Below are positions 55,710 to 64,000 of a stretch of 64,000 bases of DNA, one piece after another. The notes below the pieces were generated by a model. The model made no database searches and was not told where the DNA came from. It saw only the letters and a list, made by a program, of their open reading frames with translations. This DNA comes from Facklamia hominis CCUG 36813. Lineage in GTDB: Bacteria > Bacillota > Bacilli > Lactobacillales > Aerococcaceae. The position numbers were made by a program, and so were the translations under genes. Position 1 is the stretch's first letter, and the number at the start of each line of letters is the position of its first letter. Where the stretch lies: positions 248,001 through 312,000 of the forward strand of contig NZ_JH932292.1 of NCBI RefSeq assembly GCF_000301035.1. The letters are read 5' to 3'.

Positions 55710-55977
55710 AAAAAATGAAGTTCAGTTTGATTATTTTAGTGATAATTATCAACGCTTCGAACAGGACTTTTATGAATATTCAAAATTAGCATATCCTTTA
55801 TCCTTAATTGAAGAAGATATTCTTCGAACAATGGCCGAAGGACAATGCAATTATTTTCGTATCCCACAATCTCAATCAAAGGATGGTTGGCAACATACAT
55901 TTGTTTTTGAAGTGACTGTTGATCCAAAAAATCCCTTGATTCGTCGTTATTGTTATTTATACCATTATAAGGATTAA
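55690..55977 (+). CDS. Small conserved-looking protein of the UmuC cassette
   Basis: 95 residues, without signal peptide or membrane segment. It is rich in aromatic residues (FDYFSDNYQRFEQDFYEYSK, RRYCYLYHYKD). It overlaps the YolD-like gene by 20 bases, has a GAGGAG ribosome site, and ends just before a terminator, so it belongs to the LexA-controlled transcript. From memory, small proteins of this kind (possibly DUF5960) occur in streptococcal umuC cassettes; I could not verify this. Function unknown. Confidence 0.75.
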   Translation: MKSRAFKKNEVQFDYFSDNYQRFEQDFYEYSKLAYPLSLIEEDILRTMAEGQCNYFRIPQSQSKDGWQHTFVFEVTVDPKNPLIRRYCYLYHYKD

Positions 55978-55980
55978 ACT

Positions 55981-56010
55981 AAGCTGACCACCAGGGTCGG
56001 CTTTTATTTC
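55981..56010 (+). terminator. Terminator after the SOS cassette
   Basis: AAGCTGACC (55981-55989) pairs with GGTCGGCTT (55995-56003) with one G-U, around a 5-base loop, then T residues. Confidence 0.72.
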
Positions 56011-56086
56011 TAACAAAAATAACATAATGTATATTATGTAAACTCAAATAAAGAATTTTATTCCCTCTTATTACTGACTAACTTAA

Positions 56087-56114
56087 AAATCCAAGTCTAA
56101 GTCGACTTGGATTT
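56087..56114 (-). terminator. Terminator after the M20 peptidase gene
   Basis: AAATCCAAGTC (56087-56097) and GACTTGGATTT (56104-56114) are perfect inverted copies; on the minus strand they end in a five-T run 12 bases after the stop codon. Confidence 0.78.
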
Positions 56115-56125
56115 GCCATAAGATG

Positions 56126-57283
56126 TTATTTAGTTAAAAAATGGATGGCAGTCTCTTTCAAGATCTCAATGCAGTCATAATACTCCTCTAGGTCAACCCA
56201 TTCATCGACAATATGGGCATTTTCTGTAAGGCCTGGACCATAAACGACCATCTGAATGTCATCGCTAATTTGACGATATCTGGATAGTTCGGTGGCTCCA
56301 GCGGTGGTTAGTACCTCAATCTTTTTATCCTTAGCTGATGCTAACAAGGCCTTGACCAGGTCGGAATCCTTAGCAGATTGAGCTGCGTCAAGGATCTGGT
56401 GATAATGAATGGATAATTCTGCATTATTAGGATCTTGATTCATTTCCTCAATCACAGATTCAAAGAGCTCACAGACTTCTTTAGTCCCAAATTCAGGCAC
56501 TGATCGGACATTGCCTTGGAAGACCGCTAGATCTGGTACCGAATTAATCTGTGATCCCCCTTCAATGGTTGAAAAGACATTCAAAGTATTACCCATTTCG
56601 GAATTATGGTACTTGGAATTTTGGCTGATTTCATCAAAGCGTTCTTGGACTCGTAGAATGTATTTGCAAGCCGTCATAATGGCATTAACACCAAGATGAG
56701 GAGCTGATGAATGAGCCGCCTTGCCCTTGGCTGTAACTTGAAATTGAATCGAGCCTTTATTGGCATAGATGGCTTGGTTGCCATTCGTTGGTTCAGGAAT
56801 AATAACGGCATCCACGTCATCCAAGATTCCCTCATCGACTAAGGCCTTGGCTCCAATCATACCAATCTCTTCCCCAACAGTCCCAATAAACCAAACTTCC
56901 CCTGGAAAATCAATTTGACTTTCCTTCAGTTCAATTAAGGCGATGGCTCCAGCCGCTACGCCTGCTTTCATGTCGGCCGTTCCACGACCATACATCCGAC
57001 CGTCCTCTATCTCACCAGCAAAGGGATCATGTTTCCAAGCCGATACATCACCAGTCGCCACGACATCCAGATGACCCGAAATCGCAAAAATCTTGCCTGG
57101 TTTAGACCCTTTTATTTTGGCGACAATATTTGCTCGACCTGCTTCCACCGGATAAATGGTGGACTCAATCTGATGTTGGTCAAATAGTTCCTTTAAATAA
57201 CAAGCAACCGCTTCTTCTCCATCATTAATAGAAGGAAATTGAATTAGGTCGCCTAATATTTTTTGATAATCTGCTAACTTCAT
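56126..57283 (-). CDS. M20-family metallopeptidase/deacylase (ArgE/DapE family)
   Basis: About 385 residues. Metal-site motifs: ISGHLDVVATGD (His, Asp), MYGRGTADMKAGVAAG (bridging Asp), GTVGEEIGMIGAKAL (catalytic Glu pair), and IIPEPTNG. The dimerisation domain lies at ~175-290. Relatives remove acyl groups from amino acids (acetylornithine, succinyl-diaminopimelate) or cleave small peptides; the substrate is not determined by sequence. ATG at 57283 was preferred to GTG at 57289 because AAAGGGG is seven bases upstream. It is 12 bases after an MFS gene and probably processes what that carrier imports. Confidence 0.87.
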   Translation of the reverse strand: MKLADYQKILGDLIQFPSINDGEEAVACYLKELFDQHQIESTIYPVEAGRANIVAKIKGSKPGKIFAISGHLDVVATGDVSAWKHDPFAGEIEDGRMYGRGTADMKAGVAAGAIALIELKESQIDFPGEVWFIGTVGEEIGMIGAKALVDEGILDDVDAVIIPEPTNGNQAIYANKGSIQFQVTAKGKAAHSSAPHLGVNAIMTACKYILRVQERFDEISQNSKYHNSEMGNTLNVFSTIEGGSQINSVPDLAVFQGNVRSVPEFGTKEVCELFESVIEEMNQDPNNAELSIHYHQILDAAQSAKDSDLVKALLASAKDKKIEVLTTAGATELSRYRQISDDIQMVVYGPGLTENAHIVDEWVDLEEYYDCIEILKETAIHFLTK

Positions 57284-57295
57284 AAGCACACCCCT

Positions 57296-58564
57296 TTAAT
57301 AACTTTGAGTTTGTTTGGCATGGTGGTAGCCCCATAACCAAGCTACCCCAACCAAGATTGAAATAACAATCATTATATACCAGGCAATCTGGTAACTTTG
57401 TGTCAGGTCGTAGCTTCCTGCCACGATCAATGGGCCGATAGCCGTCCCTATTTGAAAAGCCGATTGAAGAAAGCCAAAAGCCTCGCCATAGGCTTTTTTC
57501 GAATAGATTGATGCCGTTACAATTGGTAAAACAACCGTCCCCATCGATAAGCCGAGTCCAAAACAAATGGCCAGCATCCAGGGACCCCATGACGTTCCTG
57601 CAAAAAGCATAGCAAAGAAAGCGAGAGTCATTGCACTAACACCTAAAATTAAGCTAACAAACAAACCAAATCGATCCGAAATCCACCCCATTAAAAGCTT
57701 GCCAAAAATACCTATCAAAAGATAAGCTGAAACAATCACACTCGCAAACTGAAGGGGTTGAGCTTCTTGTAAAGCAGGTGGAAATTGTAGACTTGCTCCA
57801 TTGACTACCCCATTTAAGATGGAACCCAGCATTAAAAGGAGAAAGAAAGCGAGTTGCCAAGATTGACCAGCAGAAATATCCAGATTAAGCGACTGAGTAT
57901 CCAAGGCCTGTCGTCCTTGATCAGATGGTATCGTTGGATCTTCCGCTCCATAAGGTCGAAGACCTAGGTCAGCTGGCTTAGATCGCATTAAAAAGCCCCC
58001 ACATAGAAGAGCGATAATAGCAATCAATCCCGCATAAGAAAAATAAGCCCAGCGCCAAGAAACATGGTTAATCAAATAAGTAACCATCGGCGACAAAATA
58101 AAGCCCCCCGCTGAGACTCCAGCAAAAGCAATCGAAGTGGCTAGTCCCCTTTGATGATCGAACCAATTATTAATCATCATGGTAATGGGAATAGCTGTCG
58201 TTGTAATGTAAGCAAAACCTATTACAAAGGAACAAAGATAAAATTGCCAAGGATTTTGACAGAGACCATAGCCAAAGACTCCTAGCGTAAACAAGCAAGC
58301 AAAACCTAGCCATACTCTTTTAAAATGATGCTTGAGAAGAATTTTAGAGACCATAGGCCCTACAAAAATCCCAACAGCTTGAACGATAGTCGTATTCAAT
58401 GAGAATTGACTCCGAGAAAAGCCAAGATCCTGCGTAACAGCAATTTGCCAAGTGTTCGACAAAGAATTGACGATCGGAGCATATACCGCCAAAATTAAAG
58501 TCGCTGCAAGTAAAATAACCCACGCGTAATGAACTTTGAAGCTCGAGCGCTTGTTATGAGACAA
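57296..58564 (-). CDS. MFS transporter, OxlT-like
   Basis: 422 residues with twelve predicted membrane helices. MFS-type features include a loop GLATSIAFAGVSAGGFILSP in the N-half, GWISDRFGLFVSLILG in the second half and GEAFGFLQSAFQIGTAIGPL near the end. The overall pattern resembles the oxalate/formate antiporter-like group of monocarboxylate carriers. The substrate is unknown; the co-transcribed M20 deacylase suggests an N-acylated amino acid or small peptide. A promoter with a cre-like site lies upstream. Confidence 0.87.
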   Translation of the reverse strand: MSHNKRSSFKVHYAWVILLAATLILAVYAPIVNSLSNTWQIAVTQDLGFSRSQFSLNTTIVQAVGIFVGPMVSKILLKHHFKRVWLGFACLFTLGVFGYGLCQNPWQFYLCSFVIGFAYITTTAIPITMMINNWFDHQRGLATSIAFAGVSAGGFILSPMVTYLINHVSWRWAYFSYAGLIAIIALLCGGFLMRSKPADLGLRPYGAEDPTIPSDQGRQALDTQSLNLDISAGQSWQLAFFLLLMLGSILNGVVNGASLQFPPALQEAQPLQFASVIVSAYLLIGIFGKLLMGWISDRFGLFVSLILGVSAMTLAFFAMLFAGTSWGPWMLAICFGLGLSMGTVVLPIVTASIYSKKAYGEAFGFLQSAFQIGTAIGPLIVAGSYDLTQSYQIAWYIMIVISILVGVAWLWGYHHAKQTQSY

Positions 58565-58596
58565 GATAAATCACCCTTTCTAAGGAGTTTCGACAA

Positions 58597-58634
58597 ATGA
58601 TATTAAAAATCAAACTTGATTGTAAACGTTTTAA
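58597..58634 (-). promoter_or_regulatory. Promoter of the MFS-M20 operon with a cre-like site
   Basis: On the minus strand: TTTACA (58621-58626), 18-base spacer, TATCAT (58597-58602). The sequence TTAAAACGTTTACA (58621-58634) matches the CcpA cre consensus TGWAANCGNTNWCA at all but one position and covers the -35. Catabolite repression is therefore plausible but inferred. Confidence 0.5.
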
Positions 58635-58654
58635 CTTTTGAGGAACAGATCTGA

Positions 58655-59302
58655 CTAATGGTTCTGTCCACCAGATACCTTTAAGTCGACCTGATCATGG
58701 TAATTGACAATCGCTCCAATCGCCGCTTCCATTCCCAACACCATTTGATCAAGCGTCAGACTTGGTAAATGGGGCCGGTCGATCACTTGCTGCGTCAAAT
58801 AAGGTAAATGAACAAAGCCCGCATGCGTCTTTAAATAACGCGTATGTGTCAAATATAAGGCTTGATACATCAGGTGGTTACAGACATAAGTTCCTGCTGA
58901 ATTGGAGACTTGACTTGGCACCCCTGCTTCCTTCATCGCAGCTACCATCGCCTTAATAGGAAGTTGGCTAAAATAAGCAGCCTGTCCCTTTGCTTGAATC
59001 ACTTGGTCAATCGGTTGGGCTGCTTGATTATCCGGAATGCGTGCATCGTCTAGATTAATTGCCACCCGTTCTGGTGTCACTGCCGCTCGTCCACCAGCTT
59101 GACCCAGACAGACAATATAATCATAAACAGCTTGATTTAAGGCTTGACTTAAAACCTGGGCTGAACTATGAAAGGCGGTCGGCACCATAAGTGTTGTAAT
59201 CCTAGCCCCATGGATGGTCTTCGGAAGAGCCTTCATCACTTCCAAGGAAGAATTAATGGGCTCCTTATCAAAGGGCTCAAAGGCTGTTATTAATAAATTC
59301 AT
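58655..59302 (-). CDS. pcp: Pyroglutamyl-peptidase I
   Basis: 215 residues. The cysteine-protease triad is visible: Glu in VTPERVAIN, Cys in SNSAGTYVCNHLMY, and His in HAGFVHLPYL. The N-terminus (LLITAFEPFDKEPINSS) is typical. It removes N-terminal pyroglutamate from peptides in the cytoplasm. It is the last gene of a bla-like/mscS/pcp run, 18 bases after mscS. No clear terminator follows. Confidence 0.95.
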   Translation of the reverse strand: MNLLITAFEPFDKEPINSSLEVMKALPKTIHGARITTLMVPTAFHSSAQVLSQALNQAVYDYIVCLGQAGGRAAVTPERVAINLDDARIPDNQAAQPIDQVIQAKGQAAYFSQLPIKAMVAAMKEAGVPSQVSNSAGTYVCNHLMYQALYLTHTRYLKTHAGFVHLPYLTQQVIDRPHLPSLTLDQMVLGMEAAIGAIVNYHDQVDLKVSGGQNH

Positions 59303-59320
59303 GATTTTAGCTCCTCAATT

Positions 59321-60247
59321 CTAGTCCGCTGCGTTACCGGTTTGAACTTGATAATCAGTAGGATTGTTGACAGGTAGGACGATGCCAGCCTGATGGAAGG
59401 CTTCCACCAAGGCTCGACGATACTGTCCCTGAACCGAGACTAAATCATCGTAATCTCTCACCCACAATTGGATCCGATAGTAAGTTCGATTGGACCCATC
59501 CGTAAAAAGCCCTGGTTGAACAAATCGTTTAATGACTCGTTTATCCTCTAAGAAAAGATCCTCGTAAACTTGATGAGCTAGTTGGTTCATCGCTTCAAAG
59601 GGGGAATCCCCATTGACAAAAAAGTCTAGCTGAATCCGAGCCTCATCCTTAGAGAAGTTAGCAACCGTTGAAATATCACCATTACTTAAATAATGGTAAG
59701 CGCCATCATAATCCTTAATCACCGTTGTCCGGACCGAGAATTTGCGGATAGTGCCTGAAATTTGATTAATGGTAACCAGGTCACCGATTCGATATTGGTC
59801 CTCCAGAAGAATAAAGAATCCAGCGATACAATCACTGACAAGGTCTTTAGCCCCAATCCCTAAGGCGATTGACAACATCCCTACCCCAGCGACCAGAGTA
59901 GAAACTGGTACCCCCAGAATCGAAAAAGCAGAATAAATCAATAAGAAGTAATAGAAAAACTTATAAATACTATTAATAATTCCGTGCAGGGTTTTCTTAC
60001 GAGCGCTATAACGATCAGGGGTGGATGCCTTACTAAAATACCGGTCGGTTAACCAGATAATGAATCGATAGGTTAAAGTAAATAAGACAAAAACCAGAAC
60101 TAAATCAATCCCCTTAGAGATGAGATGGGTCCAAAAGCTTTCACTTTGTAGGTATCGAATCAGATGATTAACTTCTTTATTACTAAGTAGGTCTGAATTC
60201 TTGACAATTTCGTTGGCCGCTGAGCCAATTTCATTTGGGCTAGTCAT
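59321..60247 (-). CDS. Small-conductance mechanosensitive channel (MscS family)
   Basis: About 308 residues from the ATG at 60247, which has AAAGGAG six bases upstream; an in-frame upstream start at 60331 would overlap the preceding gene by 44 bases. Membrane helices lie at ~45-65 and 90-110, and the pore helix reads VAGVGMLSIALGIGAKDLVSD followed by CIAGFFILLEDQYRIGDLV, the MscS signature. A beta domain and mixed C-terminal domain follow. It opens under membrane tension to release solutes. Confidence 0.93.
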   Translation of the reverse strand: MTSPNEIGSAANEIVKNSDLLSNKEVNHLIRYLQSESFWTHLISKGIDLVLVFVLFTLTYRFIIWLTDRYFSKASTPDRYSARKKTLHGIINSIYKFFYYFLLIYSAFSILGVPVSTLVAGVGMLSIALGIGAKDLVSDCIAGFFILLEDQYRIGDLVTINQISGTIRKFSVRTTVIKDYDGAYHYLSNGDISTVANFSKDEARIQLDFFVNGDSPFEAMNQLAHQVYEDLFLEDKRVIKRFVQPGLFTDGSNRTYYRIQLWVRDYDDLVSVQGQYRRALVEAFHQAGIVLPVNNPTDYQVQTGNAAD

Positions 60248-60287
60248 TAGAAACTCCTTTCCAGTGCTGAACACTAACCTTAATAAG

Positions 60288-61253
60288 CTAGTCTGAAACA
60301 ATTTGATAGATATCTTTTGAGATCTGTCCAATCATCCTTTCATTGGGAGATTCAGTAAGAATCGTTAACAAATAAGGTCGTTGACCTTCTACCAAGGCCA
60401 CAGAATGATAATAGGTTCCCTCCCAAGACCCTATCTTTTGATAGGTATTAACGGGCAACACATCGATAAAACGGCCATCCCAGGCGGTCTTATCCAAGGA
60501 TTCAAAGCCCCATTGTTCATCTTGTTGATACAAATAGCGAAATAGTTGGTTAATCTGTTGGGCTGACATATCCCAGGACCAGGTCTTTTCTTGGTAGACT
60601 TTTTTCACAAAACGGTCGAAGGCTTTTTGTTGTGGCTTGGCAATATAATACATCAGCATATCAGCCGCAATATTATCGGACTCAGCCATGGTACGATGTA
60701 CCAGGTCTTTCAAGCTATAGGATTTACCAGAGAGTTTTTCGCGTTTGAGACTGCCTGAACCACTCGCAGGATAGGACAGCGATTGGTCCAATACAACGGG
60801 ATCATACTTAAAGCGATCGTTCCAGGATAAGTCGCCCTTTGCGACAAGATCTTGACAAAAAGCCACAAAAGCAATCTTAGGAATGGATTGAGCGGAAACA
60901 GCTTGGTCAGACCTCAGACCCGCTCGTAGATTAGGATCCAAATCTAAAAAACAAAAATCAACATAAACTGACTTTTTCTGATAGCGTTCAAGGTAGCGGT
61001 CAATATCCTTGAGTTGTTGTTGAACACGCCAGTCTTGTTTTTTGGCTTGAATGGCTTCCTTAAGAGTTGATTGTTGTTTAGCAGAATGCTTGAGGGCTTC
61101 TTTTTGGTCATCGGTCAACTGATTAGCCTTAGCCGTAACATTAGCCTTAGTCACGGACGCTTGTGCCACTATCAATTGACCAAACACGCTAGACCACAGG
61201 CTGACAATCATGATAAAAAATGTAAAACGACGGAAATTTGAACTACGAGACAC
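60288..61253 (-). CDS. Secreted class A beta-lactamase-like serine hydrolase
   Basis: About 321 residues. An N-terminal hydrophobic segment (~10-30) looks like a signal peptide or anchor. The beta-lactamase/transpeptidase motifs are SIPK (SxxK, about residue 123), SDN in MAESDNIAADML, and KIG in YQKIGSWEG where KTG is usual. No clear Glu166-type ExxLN motif is visible, so it may not hydrolyse antibiotics; a wall-related role is equally likely. The GTG start at 61253 was chosen because AAAGGAGT lies seven bases upstream, inside a longer frame beginning at 61280. It precedes mscS and pcp. Confidence 0.8.
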   Translation of the reverse strand: MSRSSNFRRFTFFIMIVSLWSSVFGQLIVAQASVTKANVTAKANQLTDDQKEALKHSAKQQSTLKEAIQAKKQDWRVQQQLKDIDRYLERYQKKSVYVDFCFLDLDPNLRAGLRSDQAVSAQSIPKIAFVAFCQDLVAKGDLSWNDRFKYDPVVLDQSLSYPASGSGSLKREKLSGKSYSLKDLVHRTMAESDNIAADMLMYYIAKPQQKAFDRFVKKVYQEKTWSWDMSAQQINQLFRYLYQQDEQWGFESLDKTAWDGRFIDVLPVNTYQKIGSWEGTYYHSVALVEGQRPYLLTILTESPNERMIGQISKDIYQIVSD

Positions 61254-61287
61254 GGCTGAGACTCCTTTATTACTAATCATCCCTCAT

Positions 61288-61351
61288 CTTTTAATATAAG
61301 AAAAAGGCCTTATCAATCATTCGAATAAATCTGATTCTTTAGCGAATGATT
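61288..61351 (-). promoter_or_regulatory. Candidate promoter and inverted repeat before the beta-lactamase-like gene
   Basis: On the minus strand: TTGATA (61311-61316), 17-base spacer, TAAAAG (61288-61293). Directly upstream is a 9-bp inverted repeat (AATCATTCG at 61315-61323 and CGAATGATT at 61343-61351) touching the -35, a possible operator. Confidence 0.4.
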
Positions 61352-61401
61352 GCTCTTAAAGTCTAACGATCTTAGCCTCTAAAATCAAGACCCCCTCCCC
61401 T

Positions 61402-61439
61402 AATAAAAAAGGCGATAACCCCCTAGAGGGCATCGCCTT
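61402..61439 (-). terminator. Terminator after guaC
   Basis: AAGGCGAT (61409-61416) and ATCGCCTT (61432-61439) pair; on the minus strand they end in T residues 22 bases after the guaC stop. Confidence 0.82.
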
Positions 61440-61460
61440 AAAGCGGATAGGTGAGACTTT

Positions 61461-62429
61461 TTAGTCCCCATTATAAATCGTTGGCACAATATTATAATCA
61501 ACGGTTCGGATAGCCCCAATATCACGGCCACCCGCATAAGAAATCGATGACTGTAAATCTTCTTCCATCTCTTTTAAGGTATCAAAAATTGATCCTCGAC
61601 TCGGCAAGAGAATTTTCTTCCCTTCGACATTCCGATAAATCCCCTTTTGGAATTGTGAGGCAGAGCCAAAGTATTCCTTGTAGGTCACGCCATCTTCTTG
61701 GCTCGTTTCACCAGGGGATTCTTCATGGGCCGCTAAAAGCGAACCAATCATGACCATATCCGCACCAAAACGGTAAGACTTAGCAATATCGCCATGGGTC
61801 CGGATGCCTCCATCCGCGATAATCGGCTTACGGGCTGTTTTGGAACAGAGACGAATGGCTGATAATTGCCAGCCTGCTGTTCCAAAGCCGGTCTTAATCT
61901 TGGTAATACATACACGCCCCGGTCCTACCCCCACTTTGGTAGCATCCGCCCCAGCATTTTCTAAATCTCGAACGGCAGCTGGTGTAGCAATATTTCCCGC
62001 AATAACAAAGGTTTTAGGCAAGTTCTTTTTGATGTAGCGAATCATTTGAATGACATAATCAGAGTGACCATGGGCCACATCGATTGTAATATAATCAACT
62101 GGATAATTAGCTGCCTTCAATTCATCAATAAAATGATATTCATCATCCTTAATACCCACCGAGATCGATGCATAAAGGCCTAACTCATGCATCTTCTTCA
62201 CAAAATCCAGTCGTTTCTCTGGCTCAAAGCGATGCATAATATAAAAATAACCCGCTTGAGCCAACTTAATGGCTAATTCTTCATTTAGGACCGTCTGCAT
62301 ATTGGCTGGAACAACCGGAATCTTAAAGCGTCTTGGTCCAAATTGAACAGAGGGATCACACTCACTACGGCTCTTAACAATGCACTTATTCGGGATCAAT
62401 TGGACTTGTTCATAATCAAAAGTGTTCAT
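61461..62429 (-). CDS. guaC: GMP reductase
   Basis: 322 residues of the IMPDH/GMPR barrel family. The catalytic cysteine is in [59 protein letters not shown] and the short loop without CBS domains identify GMP reductase and not IMP dehydrogenase. It converts GMP to IMP with NADPH, feeding guanine nucleotides back to adenine. It lies 24 bases after the DUF1846 gene and ends at a terminator. Confidence 0.95.
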   Translation of the reverse strand: MNTFDYEQVQLIPNKCIVKSRSECDPSVQFGPRRFKIPVVPANMQTVLNEELAIKLAQAGYFYIMHRFEPEKRLDFVKKMHELGLYASISVGIKDDEYHFIDELKAANYPVDYITIDVAHGHSDYVIQMIRYIKKNLPKTFVIAGNIATPAAVRDLENAGADATKVGVGPGRVCITKIKTGFGTAGWQLSAIRLCSKTARKPIIADGGIRTHGDIAKSYRFGADMVMIGSLLAAHEESPGETSQEDGVTYKEYFGSASQFQKGIYRNVEGKKILLPSRGSIFDTLKEMEEDLQSSISYAGGRDIGAIRTVDYNIVPTIYNGD

Positions 62430-62453
62430 GGTATAACTCCTTTATAAATTGAA

Positions 62454-63965
62454 TTAATGACTAAGGTCAAAATGACTATCAAATACAGGGTCACAGGTAA
62501 TATCAATACCCAATTGCAATAATTGACGTCGGGTATCTTGCGATAAAATTACCGTCGAATGGGCTCGGGTATCGCGTAATTTAGCCAGTTGCTTATAGGC
62601 AAGCTGGGCTGTCGGGTTGGTCACAGCTGAGATCGCTAGGGCGATTAACAATTCATTCAGCGATAAAATGGAGTGGCGTGATTCAAGGGTCTGAGCCTTG
62701 AGATTTTGGATGGTCTCTAACACCATAGGAGCGAGTAAGTCGATCTGGTCACCAATACCAGCCAACTCTTTTAAGGCATTCATCAAGGCAGCTCCGGAAG
62801 CATCCATCAAAGAAGTGGTCCGACCTGTAATAAAGCTACCATCGTGTAATTCAATGGCTAAAACAGAAACCGGTTCTTCCGCTTGTGTCCGCTCTTGAAC
62901 CTCCTTACCATATTGATGAGCATAGTAAACGCAACGACGATCATCCGTCTTTAAGTTAGAATCTTCTAGGATCAAATGCATCTTAGACCGAACGGATTCA
63001 TCCGCCAAGCCCATTTTATAATCTTGTTCTACTTGGAAGTAGCGGCGAATAATTTCTTGCTGAGCCGCTTCTTTAACGACCTCTTCATCAATAATACCCG
63101 CCTTAATGCAATTTACGCCCATATCCGTTGGTGACTGATATTGGGTAGCGACTGAAGCGGTATTGGCTAATATCCGCTTAATAACCGGAAACATGACCAT
63201 GTCTCGATTATAATTAACCGCCATTTCCTGATAAGCATCGATGTGATAAGAATCAAGAACATTAATATCATTAAGATCAACGGTCGCCGCTTCATAGGCC
63301 ACATTTACTGGATGCTTTAATGGCAGATTCCAGACTGGGAAGGTTTCAAATTTGGCATAAGTAGCCTTCACCCCATGAGCTTGTTCATGATAGATTTGAT
63401 TCAAGCAGGTGGCTAATTTACCTGAACCGGCTCCAGGTCCCGTCACAATCACCAGTGGCTTACTGGTTGGTATATAAGCATTCTTCGCAAAACCTTGCTC
63501 TGAGAATAAAAGATCTAGATCGGTTGGATAACCTGGAATCGCTTCGTGGGTGTAAACCTTAATACCGCGGTTTTCCAAATTCTTCTTAAAAGCGAATGCA
63601 CTCTTTTGACCACTATAACGGGTTAACAGTACCGAATTCACTTGAATTTCTAGTTCATTGTACTCTTCAATCAAACGCAAAACATCTTGATCATAGGTAA
63701 TGCCATAATCCCCTCTTACCTTATTATGCTCGATATCTTCGGCATAAATACAAATGATAATTTCGGCCCGGTCTTTCATTTCTTTTAAGAGGGTTAACTT
63801 CACATCTTCATCATAACCAGGCAAAACACGCTTAGCGTGTTTATCGCCAATCAATTTTCCACCGAATTCAAGATAGAGCTTATCGATTCCTTCTAAACGT
63901 TGATAAATATACTTGGATTGTTCCTTGAGGTATTTATCATTATCAAAACCGATTTTTTGTCTCAT
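62454..63965 (-). CDS. DUF1846 family protein
   Basis: 503 residues, the normal family length. Recognisable segments: MRQKIGFDNDKYLKEQSKYIYQRLE at the start, LVIVTGPGAGSGKLATCLNQIYHE (P-loop-like), and LEDSNLKTDDRRCVYYAHQ. The family is common in Firmicutes and has solved structures, but no agreed biochemical role. The P-loop-like motif hints at nucleotide binding. It is probably co-transcribed with guaC, 24 bases downstream. A ribosome site (GGAAGGGA) precedes the ATG. Confidence 0.9.
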   Translation of the reverse strand: MRQKIGFDNDKYLKEQSKYIYQRLEGIDKLYLEFGGKLIGDKHAKRVLPGYDEDVKLTLLKEMKDRAEIIICIYAEDIEHNKVRGDYGITYDQDVLRLIEEYNELEIQVNSVLLTRYSGQKSAFAFKKNLENRGIKVYTHEAIPGYPTDLDLLFSEQGFAKNAYIPTSKPLVIVTGPGAGSGKLATCLNQIYHEQAHGVKATYAKFETFPVWNLPLKHPVNVAYEAATVDLNDINVLDSYHIDAYQEMAVNYNRDMVMFPVIKRILANTASVATQYQSPTDMGVNCIKAGIIDEEVVKEAAQQEIIRRYFQVEQDYKMGLADESVRSKMHLILEDSNLKTDDRRCVYYAHQYGKEVQERTQAEEPVSVLAIELHDGSFITGRTTSLMDASGAALMNALKELAGIGDQIDLLAPMVLETIQNLKAQTLESRHSILSLNELLIALAISAVTNPTAQLAYKQLAKLRDTRAHSTVILSQDTRRQLLQLGIDITCDPVFDSHFDLSH

Positions 63966-64000
63966 AGATGATCCCTTCCTTTATACACAAGTTCCAGATT

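Noticed and set aside
57225-57590. A 121-residue minus-strand frame covering the join between the M20 and MFS genes
   Set aside because: It lies in another frame over two well-supported genes and has no recognisable domain; it is a shadow.
60248-60331. Longer MscS start at 60331
   Set aside because: It would overlap the preceding gene by 44 bases, while ATG 60247 has a well-spaced AAAGGAG.

Overview
The window is AT-rich, densely packed DNA from a low-GC Gram-positive of the order Lactobacillales. Evidence for this is the asnS-dnaD and recU-ponA blocks, RexAB-type recombination genes, an atpBEFHAGDC operon, a pneumococcal-histidine-triad-type surface protein, a Met T-box, and strong AAGGAGG ribosome sites. 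A member or relative of the Aerococcaceae is a reasonable guess, but nothing in the window proves it. No rRNA, tRNA, CRISPR array, prophage or plasmid module is visible. The only complete mobile element is one IS1182-family insertion.

Layout. 1-6.1 kb: the end of asnS, dnaD, an IS1182-family element, then ponA and recU on the minus strand. 6.2-12.6 kb: tig, then clpX-ysxC-dnaG-rpoD. 12.7-23 kb: trmK, a Nif3-family gene, pepT and the double-strand-break repair pair addB/addA (rexB/rexA). 23.1-28.3 kb: a polyamine ABC transporter in the order potB-C-A-D, followed by an MTA/SAH-deaminase-family amidohydrolase. 28.6-34.9 kb: a six-triad Pht protein under a possible metal-repressor operator, thyA of the B. 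subtilis/phi3T type, ugd and a ribokinase. 34.95-39.9 kb: a methionine region (T-box leader, two NlpA/MetQ-family binding proteins, a flavoprotein and a core-MetE-type methyltransferase). 40.3-46.6 kb (minus): the F1Fo ATP synthase operon, whose delta subunit is unusually short. 46.8-53.7 kb: two galU genes, an LCP protein, a TraX-family protein, half of a ThrE exporter, a small acetyltransferase, asparaginase and an SDR. 53.8-56.0 kb: a LexA-box-controlled Y-family polymerase cassette. 56.1-64 kb (minus): an M20 peptidase with an MFS carrier, a beta-lactamase-fold hydrolase with MscS and Pcp, and a DUF1846 gene with guaC.

How the parts connect. Most genes are housekeeping: replication initiation and priming, sigma-A, protein folding and turnover, cell wall synthesis, recombination, energy and nucleotide salvage. 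The accessory interest lies in small regulatory and structural oddities. These are (i) a Met-responsive T-box in front of a binding protein that has no lipobox, with no metN/metI nearby; (ii) an ATP synthase delta subunit without a recognisable N-terminal domain; (iii) IS ends that look like the stems of several host terminators, with a transposase frame that runs through its own terminator and right inverted repeat; (iv) a 46-bp perfect palindrome lodged in the loop of the ponA terminator; (v) a textbook SOS box between -35 and -10 of the umuC-type cassette. I did not find an obviously new multi-gene defence or biosynthetic system. The methionine region and the reduced delta subunit are the best candidates for something undescribed.
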